Origin: Flavobacterium sangjuense
GTDB lineage: Bacteria; Bacteroidota; Bacteroidia; Flavobacteriales; Flavobacteriaceae
NCBI RefSeq assembly: GCF_004797125.1
Contig: NZ_CP038810.1
Location: 558,001 to 622,000 of the forward strand
Length of the DNA: 64,000 nucleotides
Reading direction: 5' to 3'
Position 1 is the stretch's first letter, and each line of letters starts with the position of its first letter. Below the pieces are notes generated by a model. The model saw nothing but the letters and a program-made list of their open reading frames with translations. It searched no databases and was not told where the DNA came from. Below, one piece after another: positions 15,835 to 24,908 of this stretch. Both the position numbers and the translations under genes were made by a program.

Positions 15835-18800
15835 CTATTTTGAGATTAATATTCTTGTTTTTATGTCGTCAAATTCTATTTCTGTTCCGTTGTTCAAATC
15901 ATCCACAAAAACTAGGGTTTCTGTTAGTGTTTCCGATTTGATATAATTCTCATTGGCAGCTACTGCTTTTTCTAAACCATTGCTTGTCTGCAAATGAACC
16001 TTAATTTTATCCGTTACTTCAAATCCTGAATCTTTTCTAAGGTTTTGAATTCGGTTAACCAATTCTCTTGCGATTCCTTCTTTTACCAATTCCTCCGTTA
16101 AGGTAATGTCTAACGCAACAGTTATGCCATTTGCATTTGCCACTAACCAACCCGGAATATCCTGAGAGGAAATCTCAACGTCATCGGATGTTAAAATTAT
16201 ACTATTTCCTGAAATAACAAGCGTTAGGCTTCCTTTGCTGTCTAATTCGTTAATTTGTTCTGCCGATAAATTTTGTATCTCTTTGGCAATCAACCCCATG
16301 TCTTTACCAAAACGTGGTCCAAGTGCTTTGAAATTTGGCTTAATTTGCTTCACTAAAACACCTGATGCATCGTCTAAAAGTTCTATTTCTTTAACGTTAA
16401 CTTCGGCTTTTATCAGGTCTGAAACTGCCTCAATTTCAGCACGCTGATTGTCGTCAAGTATAGGAATCATAACCTTTTGCAACGGTTGGCGCACCTTTAT
16501 CATTTCCTTTTTTCGAAGGGATAAAACCAGTGATGAAACCGTTTGTGCTTTCATCATTTTGCTCTCGAGTGATTTATCAACAAAGTTTTCAACTATTACA
16601 GGAAATTTTGCCAAGTGAACGCTGGTAAATTCCTCACTATTAGTAGTGTTAACTAAATCGCGGTATAATTTATCCATAAAGAACGGAGCGATTGGTGCCG
16701 ATAGTTTTGCAACTGTAATCAAACAAGTATACAGTGTTTGATAAGCCGCAATTTTATCTTTTTCGTATTCGCCTTTCCAGAATCTCCTTCTGCACAAACG
16801 AACGTACCAGTTACTCAAATTCTCCTGAACGAAATCAGAAATCGCTCGAGCTGCTTTTGTCGGTTCGTAATCGGCGTAAGCTTCATCAACCACTTTTATC
16901 AAAGTGTGTAATTCTGATAAAATCCAACGGTCAATTTCCGGTCTTTCTTCTATCGGAATTTCCGCCTCAGCGTATTTAAAACCATCTATATTAGCATATA
17001 ACGAGAAAAACGAATACGTATTATATAAAGTACCGAAGAATTTACGACGAACCTCAGCAACACCTTCAATATCAAATTTCAAATTGTCCCAAGGATTGGC
17101 ATTTGAAATCATATACCAACGTGTGGCATCTGGTCCATATTCTGCCAATGTTGTAAACGGATCAACGGCGTTTCCTAAACGTTTGGACATTTTTTGCCCA
17201 TTTTTGTCTAAAACCAAACCGTTTGATACTACATTTTTATAGGCAATTTTATCAAAAACCAAAGTTCCGATGGCGTGCAACGTATAGAACCAACCACGAG
17301 TTTGGTCGACACCTTCCGCAATGAAATCGGCCGGAAAATCTTTATTCTGATCAATTTTATCTTTGTTTTCAAACGGATAATGCCATTGCGCATAAGGCAT
17401 CGCGCCCGAATCAAACCAAACATCAATCAAATCAGCTTCGCGTTTCATTGGTTTTCCTGAAGCCGAAACTAACGTAATAGCGTCAACTACATTTTTGTGC
17501 AAATCAACCAAATCATAATTGGCTTCGCTCATGTTTCCAATTTCAAAACCTTTGAACGGATTCTCTTTTTGGAAACCTGCCGCAATAGCTTTTTCGATGG
17601 CGTTGAATAATTCTTCTACTGAACCAATCAATACTTCTTCTGTTCCGTCTTCAGTTCTCCAGATTGGCAATGGAATTCCCCAATAACGTGAACGCGATAA
17701 ATTCCAGTCGTTGGCATTTTTCAACCAGTTTCCGAAACGACCTTCACCAGTTGCTTTTGGTTTCCAGTTGATGGTTTCGTTTAGGTCGAACATTCTGTCT
17801 TTGACTTCGGTTACTTTGATAAACCAGGAATCTAAAGGATAATATAATAATGGTTCATCTGTTCTCCAACTGTGTGGGTAACTGTGAACATATTTTTCAA
17901 CTTTAAAAGCTTTGTTTTCTTCTTTTAATTGGATAGCGATTTCAACATCAACTGAACGTTCCGGTGCTTGTCCCGCATCGTAATATTCGTTCTTTACATA
18001 TTTTCCGGACAAATCACCCAAACCTTGGATAAACTTCCCTTGTAAATCAACCAACGGCACTGGATTTCCATTCGCATCCAAAACCAACATTGGTGGCACT
18101 TCGGGTTTTGCTTCTTTCGCAACCTTGGCATCATCAGCACCAAAAGTCGGCGCAGTATGCACAATTCCGGTTCCGTCCTCTGTAGTAACAAAGTCTCCTG
18201 AGATTACCCTAAAGGCATTTTCCGGAGTTTGATATGGCAATGCCAATGACATCAATTGCTCGTATCGAATTCCGACTAAATCCTTTCCTTTGAATTCAGT
18301 TAAAACTTTGAACGGAATGTTCTTATCACCAGCTTTGAAATTAGCGAAATCATCGCCGCTTTCACTTGCAAAAAATCCTTTTCCGAATTGTTTTCCGACT
18401 AAGTTTTTAGCCAAAATAACTTTTACAGGATGGAACGTATATTGGTTAAAAGTGTCAACCAAAACATAATCGATTTTTGGCCCGACTGTCAATGCTGTAT
18501 TACTTGGTAACGTCCAAGGTGTGGTCGTCCATGCCAAAATATGAACATCTCCAAAGCCTTGCAAAAAGCTTGGTAAGGTTTCTGCTAAAGTCTTGAATTG
18601 CGCTACAACCGTTGTATCCGTAACATCTCTATAACTTCCCGGTTGGTTTACTTCGTGTGAAGACAAACCTGTTCCGGCTTTTGGAGAATAAGGTTGAATT
18701 GTGTAGCCTTTGTATAGTAAATCCTTATCGTAAATCTGTTTTAGTAACCACCAAACGCTTTCCATGTATTTGGATTTGTAGGTTACATACGGATCTTCCA

Positions 18801-19236
18801 TATCAACCCAATACCCCATTTTTTCGGTCAGGTCATTCCACACATCGGTATAACGCATAACGGTTCGTTTACACGCTTCGTTGTATTCTTCGATGGAAAT
18901 TGTTTTTCCGATATCTTCTTTGGTGATGCCTAATTCTTTTTCGGTACCTAATTCAACAGGCAAACCGTGGGTATCCCATCCTGCTTTACGCTTAACCTGG
19001 AAACCTTTTTGCGTTTTATAACGACAGAAAATATCTTTGATAGCACGCGCCATCACGTGGTGAATTCCGGGTAAACCATTTGCAGACGGTGGCCCTTCAA
19101 AAAACACATAAGGTGTAGCGCCTTCGCGAGACGTCACGCTTTCTTCAAAGATGTTGTTTTCTTTCCAAAAATCAAGAACATCTGAGGCCACTTTTGGCAA
19201 ATCAAGTCCTTTATATTCAGTAAACTTAGTACTCAT
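15835..19236 (-). CDS. ileS: isoleucyl-tRNA synthetase
   Basis: Charges tRNA-Ile in the cytoplasm. The 1133 residues fit the long, eukaryote-like IleRS group found in Bacteroidota. The class I HIGH element appears as NGLPGIHHVMARAIKDIF (residues 53-70), with GIHH where HYGH stands in eukaryote-like relatives. KMSKR is intact in DKNGQKMSKRLGNAVDP. The CP1 editing domain (AWTTTPWTLPSNTAL, TEDGTGIVHTAPTFG) and the DVWFDSGAMPYAQWHYP stretch are present. It leads the dksA-like gene. A TACTTTCG box precedes it. Confidence 0.97.
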   Translation of the reverse strand: MSTKFTEYKGLDLPKVASDVLDFWKENNIFEESVTSREGATPYVFFEGPPSANGLPGIHHVMARAIKDIFCRYKTQKGFQVKRKAGWDTHGLPVELGTEKELGITKEDIGKTISIEEYNEACKRTVMRYTDVWNDLTEKMGYWVDMEDPYVTYKSKYMESVWWLLKQIYDKDLLYKGYTIQPYSPKAGTGLSSHEVNQPGSYRDVTDTTVVAQFKTLAETLPSFLQGFGDVHILAWTTTPWTLPSNTALTVGPKIDYVLVDTFNQYTFHPVKVILAKNLVGKQFGKGFFASESGDDFANFKAGDKNIPFKVLTEFKGKDLVGIRYEQLMSLALPYQTPENAFRVISGDFVTTEDGTGIVHTAPTFGADDAKVAKEAKPEVPPMLVLDANGNPVPLVDLQGKFIQGLGDLSGKYVKNEYYDAGQAPERSVDVEIAIQLKEENKAFKVEKYVHSYPHSWRTDEPLLYYPLDSWFIKVTEVKDRMFDLNETINWKPKATGEGRFGNWLKNANDWNLSRSRYWGIPLPIWRTEDGTEEVLIGSVEELFNAIEKAIAAGFQKENPFKGFEIGNMSEANYDLVDLHKNVVDAITLVSASGKPMKREADLIDVWFDSGAMPYAQWHYPFENKDKIDQNKDFPADFIAEGVDQTRGWFYTLHAIGTLVFDKIAYKNVVSNGLVLDKNGQKMSKRLGNAVDPFTTLAEYGPDATRWYMISNANPWDNLKFDIEGVAEVRRKFFGTLYNTYSFFSLYANIDGFKYAEAEIPIEERPEIDRWILSELHTLIKVVDEAYADYEPTKAARAISDFVQENLSNWYVRLCRRRFWKGEYEKDKIAAYQTLYTCLITVAKLSAPIAPFFMDKLYRDLVNTTNSEEFTSVHLAKFPVIVENFVDKSLESKMMKAQTVSSLVLSLRKKEMIKVRQPLQKVMIPILDDNQRAEIEAVSDLIKAEVNVKEIELLDDASGVLVKQIKPNFKALGPRFGKDMGLIAKEIQNLSAEQINELDSKGSLTLVISGNSIILTSDDVEISSQDIPGWLVANANGITVALDITLTEELVKEGIARELVNRIQNLRKDSGFEVTDKIKVHLQTSNGLEKAVAANENYIKSETLTETLVFVDDLNNGTEIEFDDIKTRILISK

Positions 19237-19263
19237 TTTTGTCGTTTTCTTTAATCAAGTCTG

Positions 19264-19271
19264 CGAAAGTA
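19264..19271 (-). promoter_or_regulatory. -7 promoter box of ileS
   Basis: TACTTTCG on the minus strand (TAnnTTCG variant), 27 bases upstream of the ATG. Confidence 0.5.
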
Positions 19272-19312
19272 ATAAATAGTTATGAGTTACAAGTTATGTG
19301 TACGGTTTTTTT

Positions 19313-19386
19313 GCGTTAGTGATTGAAACGGAAATCCTTTTTTTAAAAAGATTGAAGTGAAAAGCACGGCCCGAAGGGAAACGCCC
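19313..19386. repeat. palindromic intergenic element, divergent copy 3
   Basis: Contains GTGATTGAAACGGAAATCC, then a T-run/A-run hairpin, then AAAAGATTGAAGTGAAAAGC and CGGCCCGAAGGGAAACGCCC. The order (ATTGAAnCGGnnATCCTTTT - core - AAAAGATnnAGTG) parallels the reverse complement of the element at 45549-45647, but the outer end differs. It sits between recO and ileS, where a terminator for recO would be expected. Confidence 0.4.
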
Positions 19387-19395
19387 AAAAGAAAT

Positions 19396-20109
19396 TTAAG
19401 CAAAAACCTCTTTTAAAACCTCGAGAGATTTTGGCTTTTTGAAACCATCGAGATGAATGGCGTAATAGTCGAGGAGAATTTTTAATAGGATTTGACGCTC
19501 CACCCCGGCGAAGACTTTTTGGTCGGAGTCAAACTTTAAATCGATAAGTTTTTTGAACAGAAACGTTTCGTGTTCGGATAGGCAATTGGTTCCCTGAAAG
19601 GCTGAAAAGTTGCCCTCTTTGCAATCGAAAAATTTAAAAACAGCCTCCGAATTGTCGGGATAAAAGCCAAAAAACTTGGTCATTTCCAACATCAGAATCA
19701 GATGAAAATTGGCCATTTCATCGTGAGCATCAAGCCAAAGCAAAGCGGATTCTAAAAACTCAAACAGGTTTTCGTTTTTCTCTTCTTCGTGTATGCTGTG
19801 ATGGATGATTTCGGAGAGAAACATCACTATAGTGCTTTTGACAATATCGGTCGAAATCGTTTGATATGCGTGCGCAAGTTTTATTTCTTTGAAATGCTCG
19901 AGTGTGCCTTTGTTCTTGTGATTGGCTTCGATTTCGAGTAAAGACAAAGGCTGGAAATACGCAATCTTTTGATTTGATTTTTTAGCTGCAAAAGCATTGG
20001 GTACAAAGTAACTTTTCAAGCCGTCACTTTTGGTAAGGCATTTTACTATCAGGCTTTTTTCCTGATATTTTAGAGAAGAAATTACGATGGCTTTTGTTTT
20101 GACAAGCAT
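19396..20109 (-). CDS. recO: DNA repair protein RecO
   Basis: Loads RecA on SSB-coated DNA with RecR during recombinational repair. The 237 residues begin with the RecO OB-fold pattern (LVKTKAIVISSLKYQEKSLIVKCLTK) and continue with the helical domain (MFLSEIIHHSIHEEEKNENLFEFLESALLWLD). The four-Cys zinc site of some RecO proteins is not present; only scattered cysteines (DCKEGNF, GTNCLSE) remain, as in other Bacteroidota members. The start overlaps the porZ stop by one base (TAATG), so translation is probably coupled. Confidence 0.9.
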   Translation of the reverse strand: MLVKTKAIVISSLKYQEKSLIVKCLTKSDGLKSYFVPNAFAAKKSNQKIAYFQPLSLLEIEANHKNKGTLEHFKEIKLAHAYQTISTDIVKSTIVMFLSEIIHHSIHEEEKNENLFEFLESALLWLDAHDEMANFHLILMLEMTKFFGFYPDNSEAVFKFFDCKEGNFSAFQGTNCLSEHETFLFKKLIDLKFDSDQKVFAGVERQILLKILLDYYAIHLDGFKKPKSLEVLKEVFA

Positions 20110-22385
20110 TATCTGATAATCATCACTTTTTTAACAGCAGTTTCGGAAGCGTCTTCTGCGGCGATAAAAATCATATAAACTCCTGAAGCTACGCTGTATT
20201 TCCCAAAAGCCTTGGTATCCCATTCAACCGTTCCACCTTCGGAAGTGGTTTCGTAAACCAAATTTCCTTCGATATCAGTTATTTTGATATTGGCTTTCGA
20301 AATTAATCCGGCAATTTTTACTGTCCCTACAAATTCGGGGCGAACCGGATTTGGATACACATAGACTGCATCTAAATTATCTGCTGGTTTTGTCGCTGTG
20401 CCTTGAAAAGAAACCATTCCTCTATCGGTAGCAAAAAAGATTTCACCGGTAACTGAATTAATATCGATATCATTTATAACATTGCTTGGTAAGGGCGAAT
20501 TGTCTTTTGTGAAATGATAAATCGTTTCCTGACCATTGGAAGAAAACAGAAAAACTCCTGAATCGGCAGTTCCAATCCATTTTTGATTCGAACCATTCAC
20601 GGCAATATCGGTAATAAATTGTTCGTATAAAAGTTCTTGTGCAAGGCCATCTTCCAAAATTATAATTGCATTGGCTTTCATTTGATCGGAACTATTGTAG
20701 CTTCCGGCACTTGGCAATACGCGTAATCCTTTGTTTGTTCCAATCCAAACTTGGTTTCGATTGTCTACCGCAATAGCTCGTACATCTATTGAGGGAAGAT
20801 TCCCGGAATCAACTCCTTCTGTTATTTTTTTAAATCCTACACTCGTATTTTCATTAAAGGCCACAACTCCGTTTTTATATGAAGCGATCCATTTTGTGCC
20901 GTTCTTATCAATAGCTATTTTACAAAAATCATTGCTTGCATAATCGGTTAAAATGGTTTGCATAGAAAAAGTCTGCCATGTTCCGTCTGATTTTAAAACA
21001 TGCAATCCTTTTTCTACCCTGCTTTCAGTCATCCATAAATTGCCGGATTTATCATATGTACTACTGTTTACCCTTGGCGCGCCACCTTCCATTGTACTGT
21101 TTGCTGCATTGTATAAAGTCGTTGGAACATTGCCTACTACTTTTAAGAGTCCATCATTATACGAAGTAATGCAAACCTCATTTTCATTGTTAGGGTTTAC
21201 GGCAATTCTGACCAAGGATGTTGCGCCAAGAACATCGCTATAAGGAATGTTTAGCCAGCCGTTGGTTTCATTGTACTTACTTATTCCAAATTGAGCCAGT
21301 CCATTTGGAACATAGGTATATGGGTTATAGAAAATATCATATCCGCCATAAACTACCCATAAGTTGGACGAGGAACTGTTTATAGAAAACATATTGTTCA
21401 TCTTCGGGCCATTTGGCATAATAAATTCGAAATTGGTTGGCGAACTAATAGGTGAGGAAACGATTCCATTTTCATTTGTTCCGATATAGATAATTGAATT
21501 GATGACCGTTGCACAGGTGAATGTTACCGGAATAGCAGTTATCTGGGAATTCTGAATCGAAACAATTTGAATTAATGCCGGATCAAAAATTAAAACTCTT
21601 CCTGCTCCGGTAACTATTAAATTATCTGTAGTTGCCCTTATATCCAGACCAATTTGTCCAAGACTACCAATTTGCAGAAAACCACCGTTTAACTTGTAAA
21701 TATTGGTGTTGGCATTCATTCCAATCAATTGGTTATTAAATGTCGCCAATCCTGTCCAAAAGCCCCCATCAAAAACCTGCCATTGGGCATAATCAATAAG
21801 ATTTGGATTGGCTATACTCGCTTTCCTAATACCATAATTTTGTGTAGCGGCATAAATGTCACCATTAAAAATAGCTGTTTGGTATACCTTAATTTCCTGT
21901 CCGGCCGGGCCAATAAAATAAGTGTCGCCAAATTCTAAGGTTGCCAATTTATATTGCACAATTCCAAAATCGCAGGATACATATACAATGCCATCATATT
22001 CCATGAAATGATTTACCCTTTTGATATTCGATGGAATGTTTTTATTGATGATATCTACAACATTTAACATGCTTCCATCGGCATCATTAATGACAATCAT
22101 TAATCCATCTTCATAACCTACAATTGTTTTATTAAAAGTATCGCTGTGATAAATCGCGGAAATGGTTTGTCCCGAAAGACCATCAACTGTATTTACAGTT
22201 TTTACATCGTTAGAAGCAAGGTTTTTGGTAAACAGCGCATTTTCGGCAGCAGCGTAAATTTTGGTGGTTGATTCTGAGATATCTTTAATTTGATTGTATG
22301 AAAAATAACCCTTCCAGTTTTGAAATGGCTGTGATAAGCAAATTTGAAAAAAAAGAAATAAAACCCCGAAAAAGCACTTTTTCAT
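20109..22385 (-). CDS. porZ: type IX secretion protein PorZ
   Basis: PorZ is part of the T9SS attachment complex, which delivers anionic LPS to cargo at the cell surface. The product has a signal peptide (MKKCFFGVLFLFFQICLS), begins mature sequence with FQNWKGYFSYNQIKDI, and forms two seven-bladed-type propellers with two-component-regulator-like repeats (GNLWMTES, TKWIASYKNGVVAF, QVWIGTNKGLRVLP, QKWIGTADSGVFLF). A C-terminal Ig-like sorting domain follows (VYPNPVRPEFVGTVKIAGL ... GVYMIFI). The longest frame reaches a TTG at 22406, but that TTG is the end of a TATATTTG box, so the ATG at 22385 is used. Its downstream partner is recO. Confidence 0.88.
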   Translation of the reverse strand: MKKCFFGVLFLFFQICLSQPFQNWKGYFSYNQIKDISESTTKIYAAAENALFTKNLASNDVKTVNTVDGLSGQTISAIYHSDTFNKTIVGYEDGLMIVINDADGSMLNVVDIINKNIPSNIKRVNHFMEYDGIVYVSCDFGIVQYKLATLEFGDTYFIGPAGQEIKVYQTAIFNGDIYAATQNYGIRKASIANPNLIDYAQWQVFDGGFWTGLATFNNQLIGMNANTNIYKLNGGFLQIGSLGQIGLDIRATTDNLIVTGAGRVLIFDPALIQIVSIQNSQITAIPVTFTCATVINSIIYIGTNENGIVSSPISSPTNFEFIMPNGPKMNNMFSINSSSSNLWVVYGGYDIFYNPYTYVPNGLAQFGISKYNETNGWLNIPYSDVLGATSLVRIAVNPNNENEVCITSYNDGLLKVVGNVPTTLYNAANSTMEGGAPRVNSSTYDKSGNLWMTESRVEKGLHVLKSDGTWQTFSMQTILTDYASNDFCKIAIDKNGTKWIASYKNGVVAFNENTSVGFKKITEGVDSGNLPSIDVRAIAVDNRNQVWIGTNKGLRVLPSAGSYNSSDQMKANAIIILEDGLAQELLYEQFITDIAVNGSNQKWIGTADSGVFLFSSNGQETIYHFTKDNSPLPSNVINDIDINSVTGEIFFATDRGMVSFQGTATKPADNLDAVYVYPNPVRPEFVGTVKIAGLISKANIKITDIEGNLVYETTSEGGTVEWDTKAFGKYSVASGVYMIFIAAEDASETAVKKVMIIR

Positions 22386-22403
22386 CTGAAAAGAATTAGC
22401 ATA

Positions 22404-22411
22404 CAAATATA
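22404..22411 (-). promoter_or_regulatory. -7 promoter box of porZ-recO
   Basis: TATATTTG on the minus strand, 18 bases upstream of the chosen porZ ATG. Confidence 0.55.
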
Positions 22412-22453
22412 GTATAAACGTAAAAATTATCTAATTGTTGTATTTGAAACAAA

Positions 22454-22479
22454 AAATGCCATCATTTCTGATGGCATTT
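22454..22479 (-). terminator. intrinsic terminator after gdhA
   Basis: Perfect 11-bp stem (22454-22464 with 22469-22479), 4-nt loop, U-run on the minus strand. It separates gdhA from porZ. Confidence 0.88.
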
Positions 22480-22507
22480 CAAGGGTCTATTGGTTGGTTT
22501 ATTTTAA

Positions 22508-23851
22508 TTATACTATTCCTTGTGCTAACATGGCATCGGCTACTTTTACGAAACCGGCGATGTTTGCTCCTTTTACGTAATCTGTATATCCCGTTGCGTC
22601 TGTACCATATTTTACACAAGCTTCGTGGATGTTTGCCATGATGTTTTTCAATCGTTGGTCAACTTCTTCAGACGTCCAGCTTAAACGCAAAGAGTTTTGC
22701 GACATTTCAAGACCTGAAGTAGCAACTCCACCCGCATTTGAAGCTTTACCAGGAGCGAAAAGAATTTTTGCATTTAAGAATTCGGTAACTGCTTCCGGAG
22801 TTGATGGCATGTTTGCACCTTCAGCAACACAAATACATCCGTTTGCGATAAGTGCTTTTGCTTCGTCACCGTTTAATTCGTTTTGAGTAGCACATGGCAA
22901 TGCGATATCGCATTTAACTTCCCATGGACGTTTTCCGGCTACAAATTTTGCAGAAGGATATTTAGCCACATAATCAGATATTCTTCCGTAGTTTACGTTT
23001 TTGATTTCCATGATGTATGCTAATTTCTCAGCACTGATACCATCTGCGTCATAAATATATCCTGAAGAGTCAGAAGCGGTAACTACTTTTCCGCCAAGCT
23101 CAGTTGCTTTTTGGATAGCGTATTGTGCTACGTTTCCAGAACCGGAAACCACAACAGTTTTCCCATCAAAGCTTTGACCTTTGGTTGCTAACATGTTTTG
23201 AGCGAAATAAACATCACCATAACCTGTAGCTTCCGGGCGAATTAATGAACCTCCGAAAGTAATCCCTTTTCCGGTTAAAACTCCGGTAAATTCGTTTCTT
23301 AATCTTTTATATTGACCAAACATATAGCCAACTTCTCTTCCTCCAACACCGATATCTCCGGCAGGAACGTCAGTATCAGCCCCAATATGTTTAGATAATT
23401 CCGTCATGAATGCCTGGCAGAATTTCATGATTTCGATATCTGATTTTCCTTTTGGATCGAAATCAGAACCTCCTTTTCCACCACCCATTGGTAATGTTGT
23501 CAAACTGTTTTTGAACGTTTGTTCAAAAGCAAGGAATTTCAAAATACTCAAGTTAACTGAAGGATGAAAACGAATTCCGCCTTTGTATGGTCCGATAGCA
23601 GAGTTCATTTGGATTCTGTAACCACGGTTTACCTGTGTATTTCCCGCATCGTCAATCCAGGTTACACGAAACATGATTACTCTTTCCGGCTCCACCATTC
23701 TTTCCAAAAGCATTTTGTTTTGGTATTTTTTATTTTGTTCGATAAACGGAATTACTGTTTCAGCAACTTCCATAACTGCTTGCATAAATTCCGGTTCATG
23801 GCCGTTTCTTTTTGCAACCAAGTCCATAAATGCGTTGATACTTTGTGACAT
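22508..23851 (-). CDS. gdhA: NADP-type glutamate dehydrogenase
   Basis: Reductive amination of 2-oxoglutarate to glutamate (or the reverse), linking nitrogen and carbon metabolism. The 447-residue length and motifs are those of the hexameric NADP-dependent class: [14 protein letters not shown] (87-100), catalytic Lys126 in [38 protein letters not shown], and the nucleotide-binding [12 protein letters not shown]. The C-terminal [19 protein letters not shown] is typical of the family. It is flanked by its own promoter box and a strong terminator, so it is monocistronic. Confidence 0.96.
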   Translation of the reverse strand: MSQSINAFMDLVAKRNGHEPEFMQAVMEVAETVIPFIEQNKKYQNKMLLERMVEPERVIMFRVTWIDDAGNTQVNRGYRIQMNSAIGPYKGGIRFHPSVNLSILKFLAFEQTFKNSLTTLPMGGGKGGSDFDPKGKSDIEIMKFCQAFMTELSKHIGADTDVPAGDIGVGGREVGYMFGQYKRLRNEFTGVLTGKGITFGGSLIRPEATGYGDVYFAQNMLATKGQSFDGKTVVVSGSGNVAQYAIQKATELGGKVVTASDSSGYIYDADGISAEKLAYIMEIKNVNYGRISDYVAKYPSAKFVAGKRPWEVKCDIALPCATQNELNGDEAKALIANGCICVAEGANMPSTPEAVTEFLNAKILFAPGKASNAGGVATSGLEMSQNSLRLSWTSEEVDQRLKNIMANIHEACVKYGTDATGYTDYVKGANIAGFVKVADAMLAQGIV

Positions 23852-23899
23852 AAAATTAGCTAATTTATATTTTTAAGAAATCGATTTCGTAAAATCGGA

Positions 23900-23907
23900 C
23901 AAATATA
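23900..23907 (-). promoter_or_regulatory. -7 promoter box of gdhA
   Basis: TATATTTG on the minus strand, 49 bases upstream of the ATG, giving a leader of about 42 nt. Confidence 0.5.
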
Positions 23908-24080
23908 CATTTTATTCAAATAATGACATCTTTTTTTTTAAATTCTCATTGCTTTTATTGTTATCCCAAGAAAACTTGAATAAACCTATTAAAGTAGTAG
24001 CTTTTAAAACTTTTTGTTTATTTCTTCGTATATAAATCAAGTATTTTTTATTTATTTTTTATAACTGATTGATGTTTTTA

Positions 24081-24088
24081 TATATTTG
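24081..24088 (+). promoter_or_regulatory. -7 promoter box of the barrel gene at 24110
   Basis: TATATTTG, 22 bases before the ATG at 24110. Its final TTG is in frame with the gene and would be misread as a start. Confidence 0.55.
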
Positions 24089-24109
24089 TCGAGATTTGAA
24101 CTAATTAGT

Positions 24110-24898
24110 ATGCAAATGCCCAAAAATTTTATCATAACCTTACTGCTGTTATTTGGCTTGTCAAATAACATAAATGCTCAATTTGGATTTTCACATGAAG
24201 TTGGTGCAATCCTCGGTCCTGTTGCTTTTCAATCGGATTATGGCGAGCGTCATGATTTTTCTACAAATGCCGGTAATACCGGATATGGTATTGGAATAAT
24301 TCATTATTTGAATTTTTCCTATAAAGCTGAGTGTAACTGTTATACTCCTGAAACTTATTTTAACGACCACTTTAAATTAAGAAGTGAGTTATCATACAAT
24401 AAAACCGAATTGCAACATTTCGGGCAATGGGTTGATCCTGACAAAACGAGTTTAATGGCCAATCAATTAAGAGCTATGAGAGGTAGCACGGCTGTTACCA
24501 ATGTTGGTATGCAACTGGAATTTTTCCCGTTAAGTATTAGAGAATTTACGGCTACTTTAGGTTCGTTTGCTCCATTTATTAGTTTAGGTGGACAATTTAG
24601 TTTTTACAGTCCCAAAGCATGGTCAGAACTTGGACCTATAGGAACACCGCTTACTACGCCGGATAAATATTTAGATGGCTGGAGAGACGAAGGCGGAACC
24701 GTTTGGTCTATTGTTTCCAGTATTGGTTGTAGATATAAATTAACTGAGTTATCAGACTTAATGGTTGATTTAAGATGGCAGTATTACTTTTCCAATTGGG
24801 TTGACGGTTTAAATCCTGACCCAACCAGATATACAGAAAATAGAGCAAACGATTGGAATGTTTGGTTAAATGTTGGATATATTTACTACCTTCAATAG
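24110..24898 (+). CDS. conserved flavobacterial outer-membrane barrel-like protein (THC0290_0291-type)
   Basis: A 262-residue secreted protein with signal peptide (NFIITLLLLFGLSNNINAQ). Mature sequence FGFSHEVGAILGPVAFQSDYGER with alternating aromatic/hydrophobic strands ending in WNVWLNVGYIYYLQ suggests a small outer-membrane beta-barrel. I associate it with a family of uncharacterised flavobacterial proteins; that recall is not verified. Conserved internal features are the KAECNCYTPETYFNDHFKLRSE segment with a Cys pair and LQHFGQWVDPDKTS. The ATG at 24110 is chosen because upstream in-frame sequence overlaps the promoter. It is convergent with hflX, only 10 bases away. Confidence 0.7.
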   Translation: MQMPKNFIITLLLLFGLSNNINAQFGFSHEVGAILGPVAFQSDYGERHDFSTNAGNTGYGIGIIHYLNFSYKAECNCYTPETYFNDHFKLRSELSYNKTELQHFGQWVDPDKTSLMANQLRAMRGSTAVTNVGMQLEFFPLSIREFTATLGSFAPFISLGGQFSFYSPKAWSELGPIGTPLTTPDKYLDGWRDEGGTVWSIVSSIGCRYKLTELSDLMVDLRWQYYFSNWVDGLNPDPTRYTENRANDWNVWLNVGYIYYLQ

Positions 24899-24908
24899 GA
24901 ATTAAAAG

